Shown here: positions 11,367-22,728 of the stretch, piece after piece
How the letters are laid out: every line of letters begins with the position of its first letter
Position numbering within the stretch: the stretch's first letter is position 1
Source: Burhinus oedicnemus
Lineage: Eukaryota > Chordata > Aves > Charadriiformes > Burhinidae
NCBI GenBank assembly: GCA_008921705.1
Contig: VFFE01009149.1
Span: 172,265 to 236,264 of the forward strand
DNA: 64,000 nucleotides
Direction: 5' to 3'
The notes under the pieces: model-generated
Database searches by the model: none
What the model was told of the DNA's origin: nothing
The model's input: the letters and a program-made list of their open reading frames with translations, nothing else
Program-made: the position numbers and the translations under genes

Positions 11367-13514
11367 CTGCAGGATGCTGGACAAGTAAGGGAATCCACCC
11401 TCCCTGCAACCGACAGGTCCTTTGAGGGGGCAGAAGCATTCACATGTAACTCAATGTGTGCATGTGTCCTGAGAACCTCCTAGGATAAGTTACAGAAGGG
11501 TGTTTAGAAGTCTTGAGGTGTTTATTAACATTTTTGTACATGTCTCATATTGTAGTTTGTCTGCTGTACTTCTCATATCAATCTTGAATGTCAGGTTCAC
11601 TTACTGCCAGTTAATTAGCTGTTGTTAACACATCAATAAACTGCTTGCATTCTGAATGGATTAATGTGAACTGGGCAGCTTTTTTCCCTGCCACAGGTGC
11701 TTTGCAAGGCTAATCAGGGACTCAAAGCCTATTTGGATACTGTACTGGTAACATCGCTCCTGATACGTTGTTGGTCATAGCAGTTTATGTGCTTTACCCA
11801 GTGGGATGTGAGGTGCACAGAGGTAAGGGTGTGGGGAGGATTAACCAAAATTCCCAAGTACATAACAGAAAAATATTGGAAAATTACATTTGTAGCCATC
11901 GTTGAAGCAACACTCAGCGCTGAATAGCAGGGAGCCAACGGCCTCCAACTCTCTTAGTTACTTTGTACTTCCACTTGATATAAATAACAAAATAACGTCC
12001 CTTGGGATATACTCTCCGCAGTTCACTCCATAGGTGGGATGGGGCTCTAAGTCCTTGCACTAATGACAACTAAATTGCTCACTCACAATGAGGCAGCTCT
12101 AGCAGTAATAATTGCAAGGCTCTGGCTCTAAGTATCCCTAAGCCTGAGGTCAGCACATTCCCAGCACGTGTCTAAGAAACTCCAAGTTTAGTGCTTGTTT
12201 TGACAGGTGCTTTCATACTGGAACAAATGTTTAACGCAGCAGGTGACGGAGAATTTCGGATGTTCTCAGTGCTGCAGAATCAAACCCTGTCCACAAAACG
12301 TAACAGACCTCATGAGCTGTCACATAAAGTGTTGCTGTTTGCCCAGCTCTGTAATGGAGCTAATTTACCGAGACCATTCATGGATGAAGGTTTGCAGGTC
12401 CCTGAGCAGGCTGCTCTGGCAGCTGCGGAAGGCTGAGAAGGTCTAGGCTTGCAGCTAAAGCAAGAGAAAGACGATCAAGGAACCAGGACTATATCAAGGC
12501 ATTTCTGCCCCTGTGAGAGCTTCTGGTGCAAGAGATTCTGCTCTGGTTTCAAAGCTGTTGTCTAGAGCTCTTCCCTTTCTCCTGCTTTTCCTCTACAGCA
12601 GTAATAATAGCATCTTATGGTAACAACTTGTTGAGATGAGTCATTTTCCTGTTTTGGTTTATCCATCAGCCTGTTGGCATCTGAGGGTCTGACGGGTGAT
12701 AATCGTCACCCCTGGTACTCTTGTAGGAACCAGTGTCTTGCCTTGGAGTAGCCATAAAACCTGCGATTGACAGTGAGCTTGGCAATTACATGCGGCATAA
12801 AAAAAGCCCGCGAGGACTTTATGTCTCTTGACTTTTAGCGGGCTGCCTCTGCAGACATTCATCGGGAATGAAATATGATGAACAACAAAGGAGTTGTGGA
12901 GGGGGGAGAAATCCCTGTGCAGACACAGAGCCCAGCTACTTAGATCTATTGCAGCTCTCTTCTCAGAGCATCGATTGGGAACATTTGTTTCTTCTTTAAC
13001 GTCACCATTGACATTTCATTGTTACAAACCTCGCTCCCTCCTAAATGCCTCTCTCTTTCAGGGAAACATTAACGGTGGCTGAGAGATTATTTACGTCCCT
13101 GGAGCTTTTAGAGTGGGAAACAGGTTTGTGAGCAAGTTTGCTGCATTTTTCTCCACTAATGCTTTGAGCCTGTGGAGGGATCTCTCCTTATCATGTCAGC
13201 TAAAAAAAAGTTGGCTGGTAAGTGTTCAGCTATCACTTAGGCTCAGTGCTGGTGTAAATTCCCCAAATCTTGGAGACATCAGTGTTCGGAATCAAATCAC
13301 AGCTTCCCTCCCAGATGCTTCTCCCAACCGACCTTTGCAATAAAGAAAGAGCCCTCCGTGCTAATCCAGGACGCTAAGACTTCATTCAAGAGCTGTGCTT
13401 TTTTCCCTGCCCATAATAGGAATGCATTGGGCATAGTGCAACCTGCACGTAAAAATTAAAGTCTCAGGCTCCTAAGGGCTTTCTTGTCACTGTGTTCCCC
13501 TTATTTCACAGTCT
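11367..13514. other. Unique non-coding sequence
   Basis: No repeat family is recognised. It includes a 7-bp inverted repeat, AGCCCGC at 12805-12811 and GCGGGCT at 12838-12844 with a 26-base loop. It also has a pyrimidine-rich CTCTCTTTCAG acceptor-like site before 13062. Neither amounts to a gene on its own. Confidence 0.5.
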
Positions 13515-13598
13515 GGACACATGCCCTTATTATCTTTGTACCATATTTCATACAAGGGACATGCGCCCTTAGTATTTTTATACCATATTTCTTGTCCA
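13515..13598. repeat. Diverged tandem duplication, two 42-bp units
   Basis: Unit one begins GGACACATGCCCTTATTATC at 13515 and unit two begins GGACATGCGCCCTTAGTATT at 13557. Both continue into TACCATATTTC at the same offset. The copies differ at several positions, so the duplication is not recent. No larger array is present. Confidence 0.75.
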
Positions 13599-15527
13599 GT
13601 TATTCAGTTAAATTGGTTGCAGTTGAAAACATTTATGTATCTCACAGCATCTTTTATCTTCTTTTGAATAGATCTTAATTTTTAAAAGCAGGATTTCCAA
13701 GCGAATGAAGTGAAATGCAATTCTATGTTCAGGAACCAAAAGAAAAGACAAAGTTAAGTGCTCCACGAGAGAGAGCAATCTCTCTCTTTGGCTGCACAAA
13801 TCTGTTTGTAGACCTCTGTCAAGAGGAAGAGCTCTTCAAGATTGAGAGCTATTACAGTAACTGAGACAGGCCTCGTTCAGTTACAGCTGTGCACGTCTTA
13901 ATTCCTAAGATTAGAAAATCTGTGTCCTTTTCCTGTCTTTTATTTTTGACCCATTTGAACGCAGGCAGGTCACACTGGAAAGACTGTCTTGGCAATTATG
14001 TGAGGTTTTTATGTACAAAAGTAGTGATTATCACAAAATAGCATGAGTCCAAGATAGAGAGCTTTAAGGAAAGTACCACTCATCAGGAGGCTCCTACTAA
14101 AATTATGAGAACTGGTACTACTTTGATCTGTTAAGGAAAAACTATCAGAAAGCACAACTCGCACAGAAATTTATTTCAAAAGAGACAGACACTCAGTGTG
14201 CATGAGCTCAAGACATTCACATTTAGTCCTTGTTTCTTGGTCCCTGGTAATGAAGCTGGACATGACGGCAGCCTAGGCTGAACTTGGAGTTTAAATCCTT
14301 TGAGCTTGTCATAAATTGACTTTCCAGACTCACTGGCACACGAGGGTGTCACACTAAAAGCAAAATCACAGCTGAAGGCATAAGGAGGTGCTTGAGTCAG
14401 TTGTCTTTCCTAGATCCCCCATCTCAAGCAAAAGAAAATCAGCTTTTGCAGGCAAGTAGCCTCCCAGCACAGTGCAACTCACCACATCTCAGTTTATCCT
14501 TTATTATTATTTTTTTCACTTTCTGTTAAAGCTAATTGCCAGTTGTCAGGTTTGGGCACAGTCCTACCTGACCATGCAGTCAAGTCAATGTGCAGGATAA
14601 ATGAAGGCCGCATGGCACGAGTCCCCAGTTTGCCTGCCAACACCAAGAATTATCACTTTGGCAAAGATTTAGGCTTCCTGGTGAATCCTGCTCCATCTCA
14701 CTGTGTCTGCAGGGCCGAGAAGGGATGTGTAAGGAGAGCGAAGGAAACAGGAGTCAAAGCTATGGAGTACTGGAGTAACTCAAAGCAACTCAAAGTTGAC
14801 TGGAACAGCAGAGACTGGGATGAGCAACACTTGTCAATGACTGGCCCCCGATGCCTCAGTTTGCCCAGCGTTAGCAAGAGAAAGATTCTACCCACCAGCT
14901 CTTAAAATGCTATTGATGCAACTCCATGGCTCCCTGTATTGTTGACAGTGTACTGACTCTCCCCAGAAAACCCAGGGCACTGGGAGAAGAGCAAGGTCAG
15001 GTGTTGTGCTCTAATCTGTTTGGCTCTGTAAGAAGGGCCATTTCTCCAAGACAGTCTTAGCAGGAGCTAAAGTCATTGTACTGGAGAAACTGGTAGAGAT
15101 TTGCCTGGAGCCAGAGATCCCCTGTGCTCTCAGGAATGGCATAGAAAGCCCACAAGGAGCTGTTTTTCCTACTAAATCCACGTTACTCACCCTTTTGTTT
15201 CTCTTGCAGATCTCTGCAGGCAGGGTTAGAGTCATGAAGCTCAGGTAGACAGATTAGCTTAGTTCCATCAAGGAAACCCCTCGTGTGAGCGGAATTAAGA
15301 TCATAATTGTATTCCACCACATAGGGTAAGATACCTACACTTAGCTGAGCAGCTACTAGCAGCGTGGTTCAGCTACCCATGGTTTAACATGTGTCCAGGC
15401 CTATATAAGATGCCTGCGGTCCAGGATACCCATGTGGGACCAGCACGTATGACACAAGATCTACAGGAATTCAACACTCTTGTAGGCACTGGAATTTAGG
15501 CTGGGGCTGACACAAATATTGTACGTT
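13599..15527. other. Unique non-coding sequence with a TATA-like site
   Basis: No recognised repeat or gene. A 120-codon plus-strand frame at 14543-14905 lacks motifs and is considered chance. A well-formed TATA-like CTATATAAGA lies at 15401-15410, but no open frame or splice structure follows it. Confidence 0.5.
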
Positions 15528-15591
15528 ACAGAATGGTATCACAGAATGGTAGGCGTTGGAAAGGACCTTTGAAGATCATCTGGTCCATTAC
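15528..15591 (-). mobile_element. CR1 3' tail fragment, minus strand
   Basis: A short piece of the CR1 3' end on the minus strand. Two CACAGAATGG-like octamer units are followed by TTGGAAAGGACCTTTGAAGA and TCATCTGGTCCA. Similarity is lost where the C-rich CCAACCCCCCTGCC block would follow, so either the insertion was extremely short or the rest has decayed. Confidence 0.85.
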
Positions 15592-16250
15592 CGTGCTTTA
15601 GCCAACACAATGACAGGTTTCTACCTGGCTGTGAAGTTAAAGAAGTTCCCTTTCACCCCTTTCCTCAGTGGAAAACTGAAACTACGAAGATGGTTTAAAC
15701 AGAATCCCTTTATTTCAAGCAGACCATTCTAAAGATCAGCGCCACATCTTGGCTGAAAAGTGGCACCTACACCAAATGCTAATGTCATTGCACAGGGCTA
15801 AGTGACCATGCCTGGCATCTCCTCCTAGACGTTAATGCTGGCTCAGACACACCAGTGAAGTTCCTCCTCTGTCACACGGCCCATGGGGTGTACCTGAAGT
15901 TAGACACCTCAGTTGGAGGAGCCTTGAGGTCTAGGGCATTGCTGTTTACACCATGAGTCAGCCTGCGAGATCTTTCTTACTTGCAATGTGTACTTATGGC
16001 ACCACAAAGAGATCCCACAAAGGGGAATATGTCTGTTACCTTCCACAAATTCTTTGACTCCCATCTGCTCTGGGAAAATTAACATCTATCCTGAGAATAG
16101 ATTTCACTGTGATATTTACAAAAAGACTTAAAAAAAAAAAGAAATTAAAAGAACACAAGCCCTTACAACCCTTTAGCTCAATGAAGCTGTTCTATGGCAC
16201 TAACAACAACAGCAAAATAAGTATTAATAGCTTGGAATACAGCACCTGGA
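15592..16250. other. Unique non-coding sequence
   Basis: No gene or known repeat is recognised. A run of A residues at about 16130-16140 precedes the tetranucleotide repeat. Confidence 0.5.
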
Positions 16251-16306
16251 CAAATAAATAAATAAATAAATAAATAGCTAAATAAATAAATAAATAAATA
16301 AATAGA
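16251..16306. repeat. (AAAT)n microsatellite
   Basis: About 13 AAAT units in two blocks, interrupted once by AGCT near 16276-16279. The leucine/isoleucine/tyrosine-rich minus-strand frames across it are translations of the repeat and not genes. Confidence 0.97.
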
Positions 16307-16807
16307 AACACAAATAGAAAAATGCAGCAGCAAAACAAACAAAGGGAAATAAGAAAACTGGAATTGGAGCAGCCTAGCAACACAACTCCAGGCTTTCAGC
16401 AAGGGGATTGGCAGAGCCCTGGAAAAGCTTTCCTAAACACCACAATAACACTGCGCTAATGTGTACTTCTTACTAACAGAGAGTTTCGGAAAACTGCCTG
16501 GAGGCTCAGACAACATTCAAAATGGTAGCGTTGTTCAAGGGGAAGAGGGATCGGGCCAGCCCTGACTATGAGGTCCCACGAGGCAATGCTGACTTTTTGC
16601 AAAGGAGACACCACCTCTCCATCTGAAAGGTCAGAAAGTGAGATCAGTCCTATCTACATCTATCTACATCCCAGCACATTTCTGGTTCCAGTCCTGGCAG
16701 CATCCAGAGAAAGGTTCCTGTGGGCAAAATAGAAGCTGACATCAGCTGGCCCGTGTCTGGTTATGCTGCAGGGTGGAGTGACAAAAGTGGACTCAGTGAG
16801 GAACTTT

Positions 16808-16931
16808 CATAGATTCATAGAATGGTTAGAGTTGGAAGGGACCTTAAAGACCATCTAGTTCCAACCCCCCTGCCATGGGTAGGGACACCTCTCGCTAGAC
16901 CAGGTTGCTCAAAACCCCATCCAACCTGGCC
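16808..16931 (-). mobile_element. CR1 3' tail fragment, minus strand
   Basis: The 3' terminal part of a CR1 on the minus strand: CATAGATTCATAGAATGG, then GTTGGAAGGGACCTTAAAGA, CCAACCCCCCTGCCATGGG, and a stop in similarity after ATCCAACCTGGCC. It is well preserved and only about 125 bp long. It holds no coding part. Confidence 0.95.
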
Positions 16932-19050
16932 TTTTTCACAGCTGAAAAATATAATGTAGTGTCAAAAAAAATCTAAATAATGACCCCTATTTATCTTGAC
17001 CCTCCAAAATATCTCTCCTAATTGCCTTTTTTCCACTCACCCAACGTCCAAGACTAGTTATCCATTCCAGCACAGGCTGACTCAAAGCTTCATTGGAGCT
17101 AAGACCTTCTCCTTCCCTCACTGGAGAATTATTGGTGATCATGCAACTGGTAGCACCTTGTTTCTGTATAATTCTGAAGCACCTGCCTCCAGTAATGTTC
17201 AACAACAAATACCTGGAGAATGCATAGAGAGCTGGCAGTTGTGGGTACCTGAGTCAAGGCTTTCAGAGAGGCACCTTTGTCCACTCAGCGTTTGGAGCCC
17301 AATGTCTAAAACAGAGGCAGCTGAAGGAGTCTTTAAAGGAATGGAGACTAGCCTCTTTGGAGGGGCTGATGTCACCCACCTTTGATATCACAAAGCCACG
17401 AGAAAGGAGATCTGCATTGTAGTGTGCCTCAGGCAAGAGGAGAAAAATACAGTCTAATAGCCACAGTGTGGGAGACAAAAGTCCTTTGTCCTTGGTCCAA
17501 TTAATCTAGCAAAACTGGGTCATTAATGTCTAATGAAAAGTTTTGCATGAGCCACTATCTAGGCCAGATTCGCTTGTGTTAATCCACACTCACCAAAGGA
17601 AAGAGGCAGAGGTCTCAAACTTATAATGCCCTAAAAGGTTATTAAGTCCACGACCCAAATCAAGTGCAACCGTAAATTCTTGGTGCTGACATCTTAAGCC
17701 AGGGCAGCCTCCCACTCCTGAGAAAAACAGAGAAGAATAAACCCAAAATAGCTATGGTGTCCTCCAGATTATAGTCAATTACCTACTGATTAAAGTCTTC
17801 CTGCGGAGATATACCTGCTTGTATTTCTCTGGTTGCAAAAATCTTTAAAAATATGGCTGGATTAGGTAGTGAGGAATATCCCATAGATATTATGAGGTCT
17901 CACAGAGGAGAGGGGTGGTACTATTGCGTATACCGCTACCCTACCATAAGTTTTCAATGGTGTGCCACCATACTACCAGTTTCATTCTAGTACCAGCCAC
18001 TAGTTCGTATTAGAGGGAAATTTCCCTTAGAACCCACAAAGTTCTGAATCAGGGAAATATTTCATTTGCTCCTTGTTTGTTACCATTACCTTTACAAAAT
18101 AGCAGCTGTTCATTTGTTGATAAAAAATAAATGGAAAAATAGGTTTATCTTTGTTTTCTGCTTCTAAAGACTGAGGCTGAAGAGCATCATGTTCCTTCAG
18201 CCGCAGAAGCAAAGTCCAGTAAAAAGCTGCTATAATAATGTCCTTAAATGGAGGTAATGGTATCCACTTTTTTCCACCAATGACGTTTACTCTGTGGTTG
18301 CAGCACTGCGGGCTGTGAAACGGGTTCTCTCAGCCCACATTTACCCAGCTGCACCGTTAGCAAGACCCACACTGCCTGCTTTACAGTTCCGTTCGGCTCT
18401 CTCCAAAATCCGTTGTGCTGCAGTGAAGCTGGAAGCACGGGCCAGAGTTCGGTTTGGTTCTTGACCAAGCGTCATGCAAAGTAAACTTTCACGGCTGCAC
18501 GTATCTGTAAAGCCCTGATACAGAGGTGTTAATCTCCAGCTTCAAGAAAGAACCGTTTTCTTAGGAAAACAAACGGAGTTGCATAAAAGCCATTGTAAAC
18601 AATTCCTGCAGTAGTGGAAATGTCAGCTATTATGCATTCAGTGTACTGTTACTCCCACAGGCATTTCCCTTGACTGATGTTTCCCATGGCTGAATAAATG
18701 CTCCAATCCATTATTCACACTATTTTACTTAAGTATTTTTCTTCGGCAGTCTCTTCTAACCTTTGTGAACAGGTGACTTCTTGCACTCATGTTGTGACTA
18801 ACACGTAATAGGAGTAATAAAATGGATTAAAACCCACCTAACGCGCAGATCTCGGGTAGCTGTCGATGGATAATCATTAATGAATGGAAAGGGCAAAAAA
18901 AACTCCCAGTAGGTTCTGCGAGGATTGCTTCCAAACATGACGTGATTTTCAGCGGGTTGCTAGAGGCAAGTATGAATTTACTGATGGTAAAATGTATGAA
19001 GGATGCAAAGACTGAGGAGGTGGTTAAATCCTTGTTATAGGAGAAGCGGG

Positions 19051-19066
19051 ACACACACACACACAC
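19051..19066. repeat. (AC)8 dinucleotide run
   Basis: An uninterrupted ACACACACACACACAC run, probably length-polymorphic but short. Confidence 0.95.
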
Positions 19067-22000
19067 CTGATAAGCATTTGAACATGTAGTACAGCTAAAT
19101 GGAAAATGGGGGCCTACGGAAGCAAAAGACGGAGGTTACACACATGGAGGGAAAGGGTTTCGGCAGGAGATCGGTTTTGCAGTCCAGCGGGACAACAGCG
19201 CACCTGCCCCAGCCGTGTCAAGAAGTCTTAGGTGATCCCTGGAGGTGTGAAGAAATGCTGAGCACATGAAAGGGACTCTTCTTCTTCATGGATGTTAGTC
19301 TAGCTGCTGGGATAGTGTGTACGCTTGGCAAAGGGTTTGAAGAAAAACAAAGAAAGAAACAAGGGATGTGGTTTGGACGGCTGGAGAAAATGCCCGACAG
19401 TGAATGACCAAAGTTACCTGATTTCTTATCGTGCTAATATGACAAAGGGGTGACCTAATTATTATGGATAGATATTTTCTTCAGTACATCTTTCTTTTGC
19501 TCTCCTGACGGGATATGTAACAGGAGCTAATGCCTCGCAGTGCTGCCTAATACATTTTCCCTGGAAATAAAACCAGATTAAACCATGAGCCTGATCGACC
19601 TTTTGGGTGAAGCATCAAAGAAAGAGGTAGTTTGTCCATTTTTTGCTCTCTTCAAAGAAAGACTTCATATCCTTCCAGACATTTTATCAAATGCAGTTAG
19701 AGTCAGCAAGAGGGGAATAGGGTTGGGTGTGATGTGAAATATATAGGTGAAAAATTGGATAGAATCCCCAGCTGCAGGAGTTAATGAAACTCTGTTGTCC
19801 TTACTTAGAGCCTGAAGTTGATATAACATAAAAGAATAAAGACAAACAAAATGGCTTGCTTCAGGTCCTGCAGCAGATCTGCCCAGAGCAATGAAGTGAG
19901 TACTGGGGCCAACCTTTACCTCTAGAACCACTTGCCACCACTCACATCGTCTTATTAACTTCTTCATTTCTTCTTGTCTTAAAATGCAGGTGGTGAGACT
20001 GCTAATCCTCACTATGGAAAGAATATAACACTTCGTACGGCCCTCTTGGCTAAGAGTTTGCATGATTTTGTAAACTTGCTCTAAATTCATTGAGTATTGC
20101 TCTTCCCTGTGCACAATCCTCTCCGTAGTGGGACTGCTGGATGCTGCTTGGCCCCAGAGTGCAATTACCTCAGCTTTGACTTGACACTAGAGCACCCGGG
20201 TTTCTTCTCACCTCCATTCGAGCTACCTAACTCAGGTAGGCAGTGTTAGAAGTGGGAGAAAAACTCCCAAGCAGAGGTTACTGGAAAAAATCATAGGATC
20301 CCAAGAGGTGGAGGGGAAAGTGAGGAAGAGATGCTGGTGAGAAGGACCTGTCACCACTCAGACTCCCTGCTTTCACAGCTGAAGCACGTGCCCTGGCTTC
20401 TCTCTTGCGCTTTCGTGGAAGGGCAGCAAGTGCTGAAGCTGTTGCTGCTGCATAAACTGCAAACCACTCTCCTGACGGGTATCCCAATAGCGAATAAAGT
20501 AACCCGTGTGTTGCTAACACACCAGGCTATCAGCTGCCCAGCCCCCTTGGCTTTCTTGGAAGAGGGAGGGAAGGTCAGGGGCAGAGAAGAAGCCTTTGCT
20601 GCTCATGAAGATTATTCCCTTCTTCAGTGGTTTTCCCGGCCAAACGCAGAGGTGCTTCCACTAGAACTGAAAGAAAACCTCATTCTTCATTCATTACCCA
20701 GATTTGCTGGTCCTAGCAGTGAAGAGGGGTGTTACAGAGGCAGCCACTGGATTTAATTTTCTCTCTTTTCTAGGGGGTATACCAGAGGAGGAGGTCAGAT
20801 GCCAGAGGGATGAGAAAGACCCACAGACAATCTCAGAAGGTGATGTTTGCCCTTTGCTTAGCAAGTGATGTACTGAAACAGGACAGAACTTGGGGCCCAG
20901 TGGCAACCCAAGTTCTTGCCTGCAGTATGAGTTCAATCATTTGCTGCTGTGGAGGATGGGATTTTTGCAATGAACTTCCCTGCTTAGTGATCTGGCTTGT
21001 GGTGGCCATCTACATCTGTGCAGAGTTCAGATTTGCAAGCTATGCTGAGCAGACTCATGAGGAAAAAAAAAAAAAAAGAAAAAATAAAAGAAATTACAGA
21101 GCTATTAAGGAGAAAAGCTTGTCTTCAGACTGGGAAAAATATTTTTCCATGCTCCTTTTTTCAAAGCAAAACAGCTCCACCGCCTGTCAATGAAATCTGA
21201 ATACTGGCATTTGTTCATGACACAGAATGTGGGACTTGAGGCAGGAGATAAGACATTGCTGGACCACGACTGATAAATGTTTGTTGAAAAGGAAAGAGGT
21301 CTCTGGGTACCAGTTGTGTCGGCTGAAGAGGAATCAACTTTGGTACTGGAAATATCTGGGGGAGGCTGTGGTTCCAGGGAGCTAACATCCTCTTGCTTTC
21401 AACTGCAGTCTGCCAGCGTGTCCAAACACGGGGAGAATTAGTTTCTCCCCTGACTTTCCAAAGACCTAAAAAAACAAATTAAAACTCTGCCAGCACTTTT
21501 CTTGAGGGTGCTGTACCAACTGATTAATGAAAATAGCCAGGTAGACACCCAAAGACCTCCTCCTCCCAATTTGCTGTTTTCTGTTTGCAACCACGTGCTC
21601 GTGGAAGTTGGTGTATCAACAGCAGAAACAAGCAGTGCTGAGAAAAATGGATTGGCCTAACAACCAAACCCAATTATTCTGATTATAATTCCCAGTCTTG
21701 CTTTTTGGGTGTCTTACCCAATGAGAAATATCTCACTGGATCTCGCAGTTAGCATCATAATTATTACTACTAATCACTTTGTTATGAGAATGAGATGTTC
21801 CTCATGGCTGGGAAATGGTCAGTTGAAGGTGAATCAAAGAGAAGAAGAAAGCAATTCAGTTAACCATGGTCTTGCCTTTGTTGCTGAGACTAGGAACATA
21901 GCAGGATTTATAAAAATACTAGGAAGAGAATGGAAAGATGGAGAATTCCAGTACTGAAAAGAACTTACTCTTCTCCCAAGCAGATAGGAAACCTGTGCCA

Positions 22001-22067
22001 GAAAAAACATACATCTCCCCCTTCCTGGTATTAATCATAGATTCAAAGGGAAGAGTAGAAAAAATGA

Positions 22068-22072
22068 CATGC
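22068..22072. repeat. Target-site duplication CATGC, left copy
   Basis: Five bases directly before the left LTR end (TGTTATGG), identical to the five after its right end at 22724-22728. Confidence 0.9.
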
Positions 22073-22723
22073 TGTTATGGTTTGAGAAACCCACAACAAT
22101 TTATTGTTATTTAGACAATTATTCTATTACCTGATGACGCCTTCCCACCCAGGAAGGGAAAATTGGGAAGAAAACCAGGAAACCCAGGGGCTGAAATATA
22201 AACAGATTTAATAGAATAAGACTAGATAATTAACAGTAATGACACTAAAGAACCAATAGTGATCCTGATACCAGTCTAAAAATATGTGAGGATTATACTC
22301 AGCCAACTATATCAGTAGGAAGCTGTGCACTCCCAGTAGGGGACAGTAAATATGGGACATTGCGAGCGCTACGACTTTGGGAGGAAGGGAATGGCTCAGG
22401 GCTCCAACACCAGGGCAAGGAGTTCTCTGGATCACCGCCGTCAAGGGAGATCCCCCCTCCTCAGCAAACTTTCTTATTTACATTGAATGTAACGTTCATG
22501 GTATGAAATAATCCTGTTGGCCAGCTTGGGTCAAGTGCCCGGGTCTCGCTCCTCTTCATCCCTGCACCTGACTAGCCTGAAGACACTGAGACCTTGAAAC
22601 CCGCACACCATGGCTGGCTATAAAGTAAATATTTTCACAAATTCAGACACTAGAGTCTTCTAAAAGTACAATTTCACCAAGCATTAGAAATGGAATTAGT
22701 CCTGTGTCCCTCAAACCAGGACA
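22073..22723 (-). mobile_element. Solo LTR of an endogenous retrovirus-like element, minus strand
   Basis: A 651-bp element bounded by TG and CA and flanked by the perfect 5-bp duplication CATGC. On its sense (minus) strand it starts TGTCCTGGTTTGAG and ends CTCAAACCATAACA. The ends are imperfect inverted repeats, 12 of 14 matching, as many retroviral LTRs have. A sense-strand AATAAA polyadenylation signal lies at 22100-22105, close to the 3' end. There is no gag, pol or env sequence and no second LTR nearby, so this is a solo LTR left by recombination between two LTRs. The 5-bp duplication fits ERVL-like (class III) and some class I families. I recognise the 5' sequence as a common avian LTR type but do not assign a database name. 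Confidence 0.92.
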
Positions 22724-22728
22724 CATGC
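22724..22728. repeat. Target-site duplication CATGC, right copy
   Basis: Matches 22068-22072 exactly and directly follows the LTR terminus ACCAGGACA. Confidence 0.9.

Larger units (their letters stand above)
16932..22072. other. Unique non-coding sequence, about 5 kb
   Basis: No repeat family is recognised apart from a short (AC)8 run and A-rich stretches near 21062. Open frames reach about 149 codons (minus, 19665-20114; plus, 20331-20756) without recognisable domains. They overlap other frames and lack supporting splice structure. I assign no gene. Confidence 0.55.

Noticed and set aside
12805..12844. Hairpin-like AGCCCGC/GCGGGCT near an A run, resembling a bacterial terminator
   Set aside because: The sequence is clearly avian, the loop is 26 bases and there is no gene before it; most likely chance.
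19665..20114. 149-codon minus-strand frame
   Set aside because: No recognisable family and no splice or promoter structure; treated as chance.
20331..20756. 141-codon plus-strand frame with an antisense frame
   Set aside because: Leucine-rich but without a motif; overlapping frames on both strands point to base composition and not coding.
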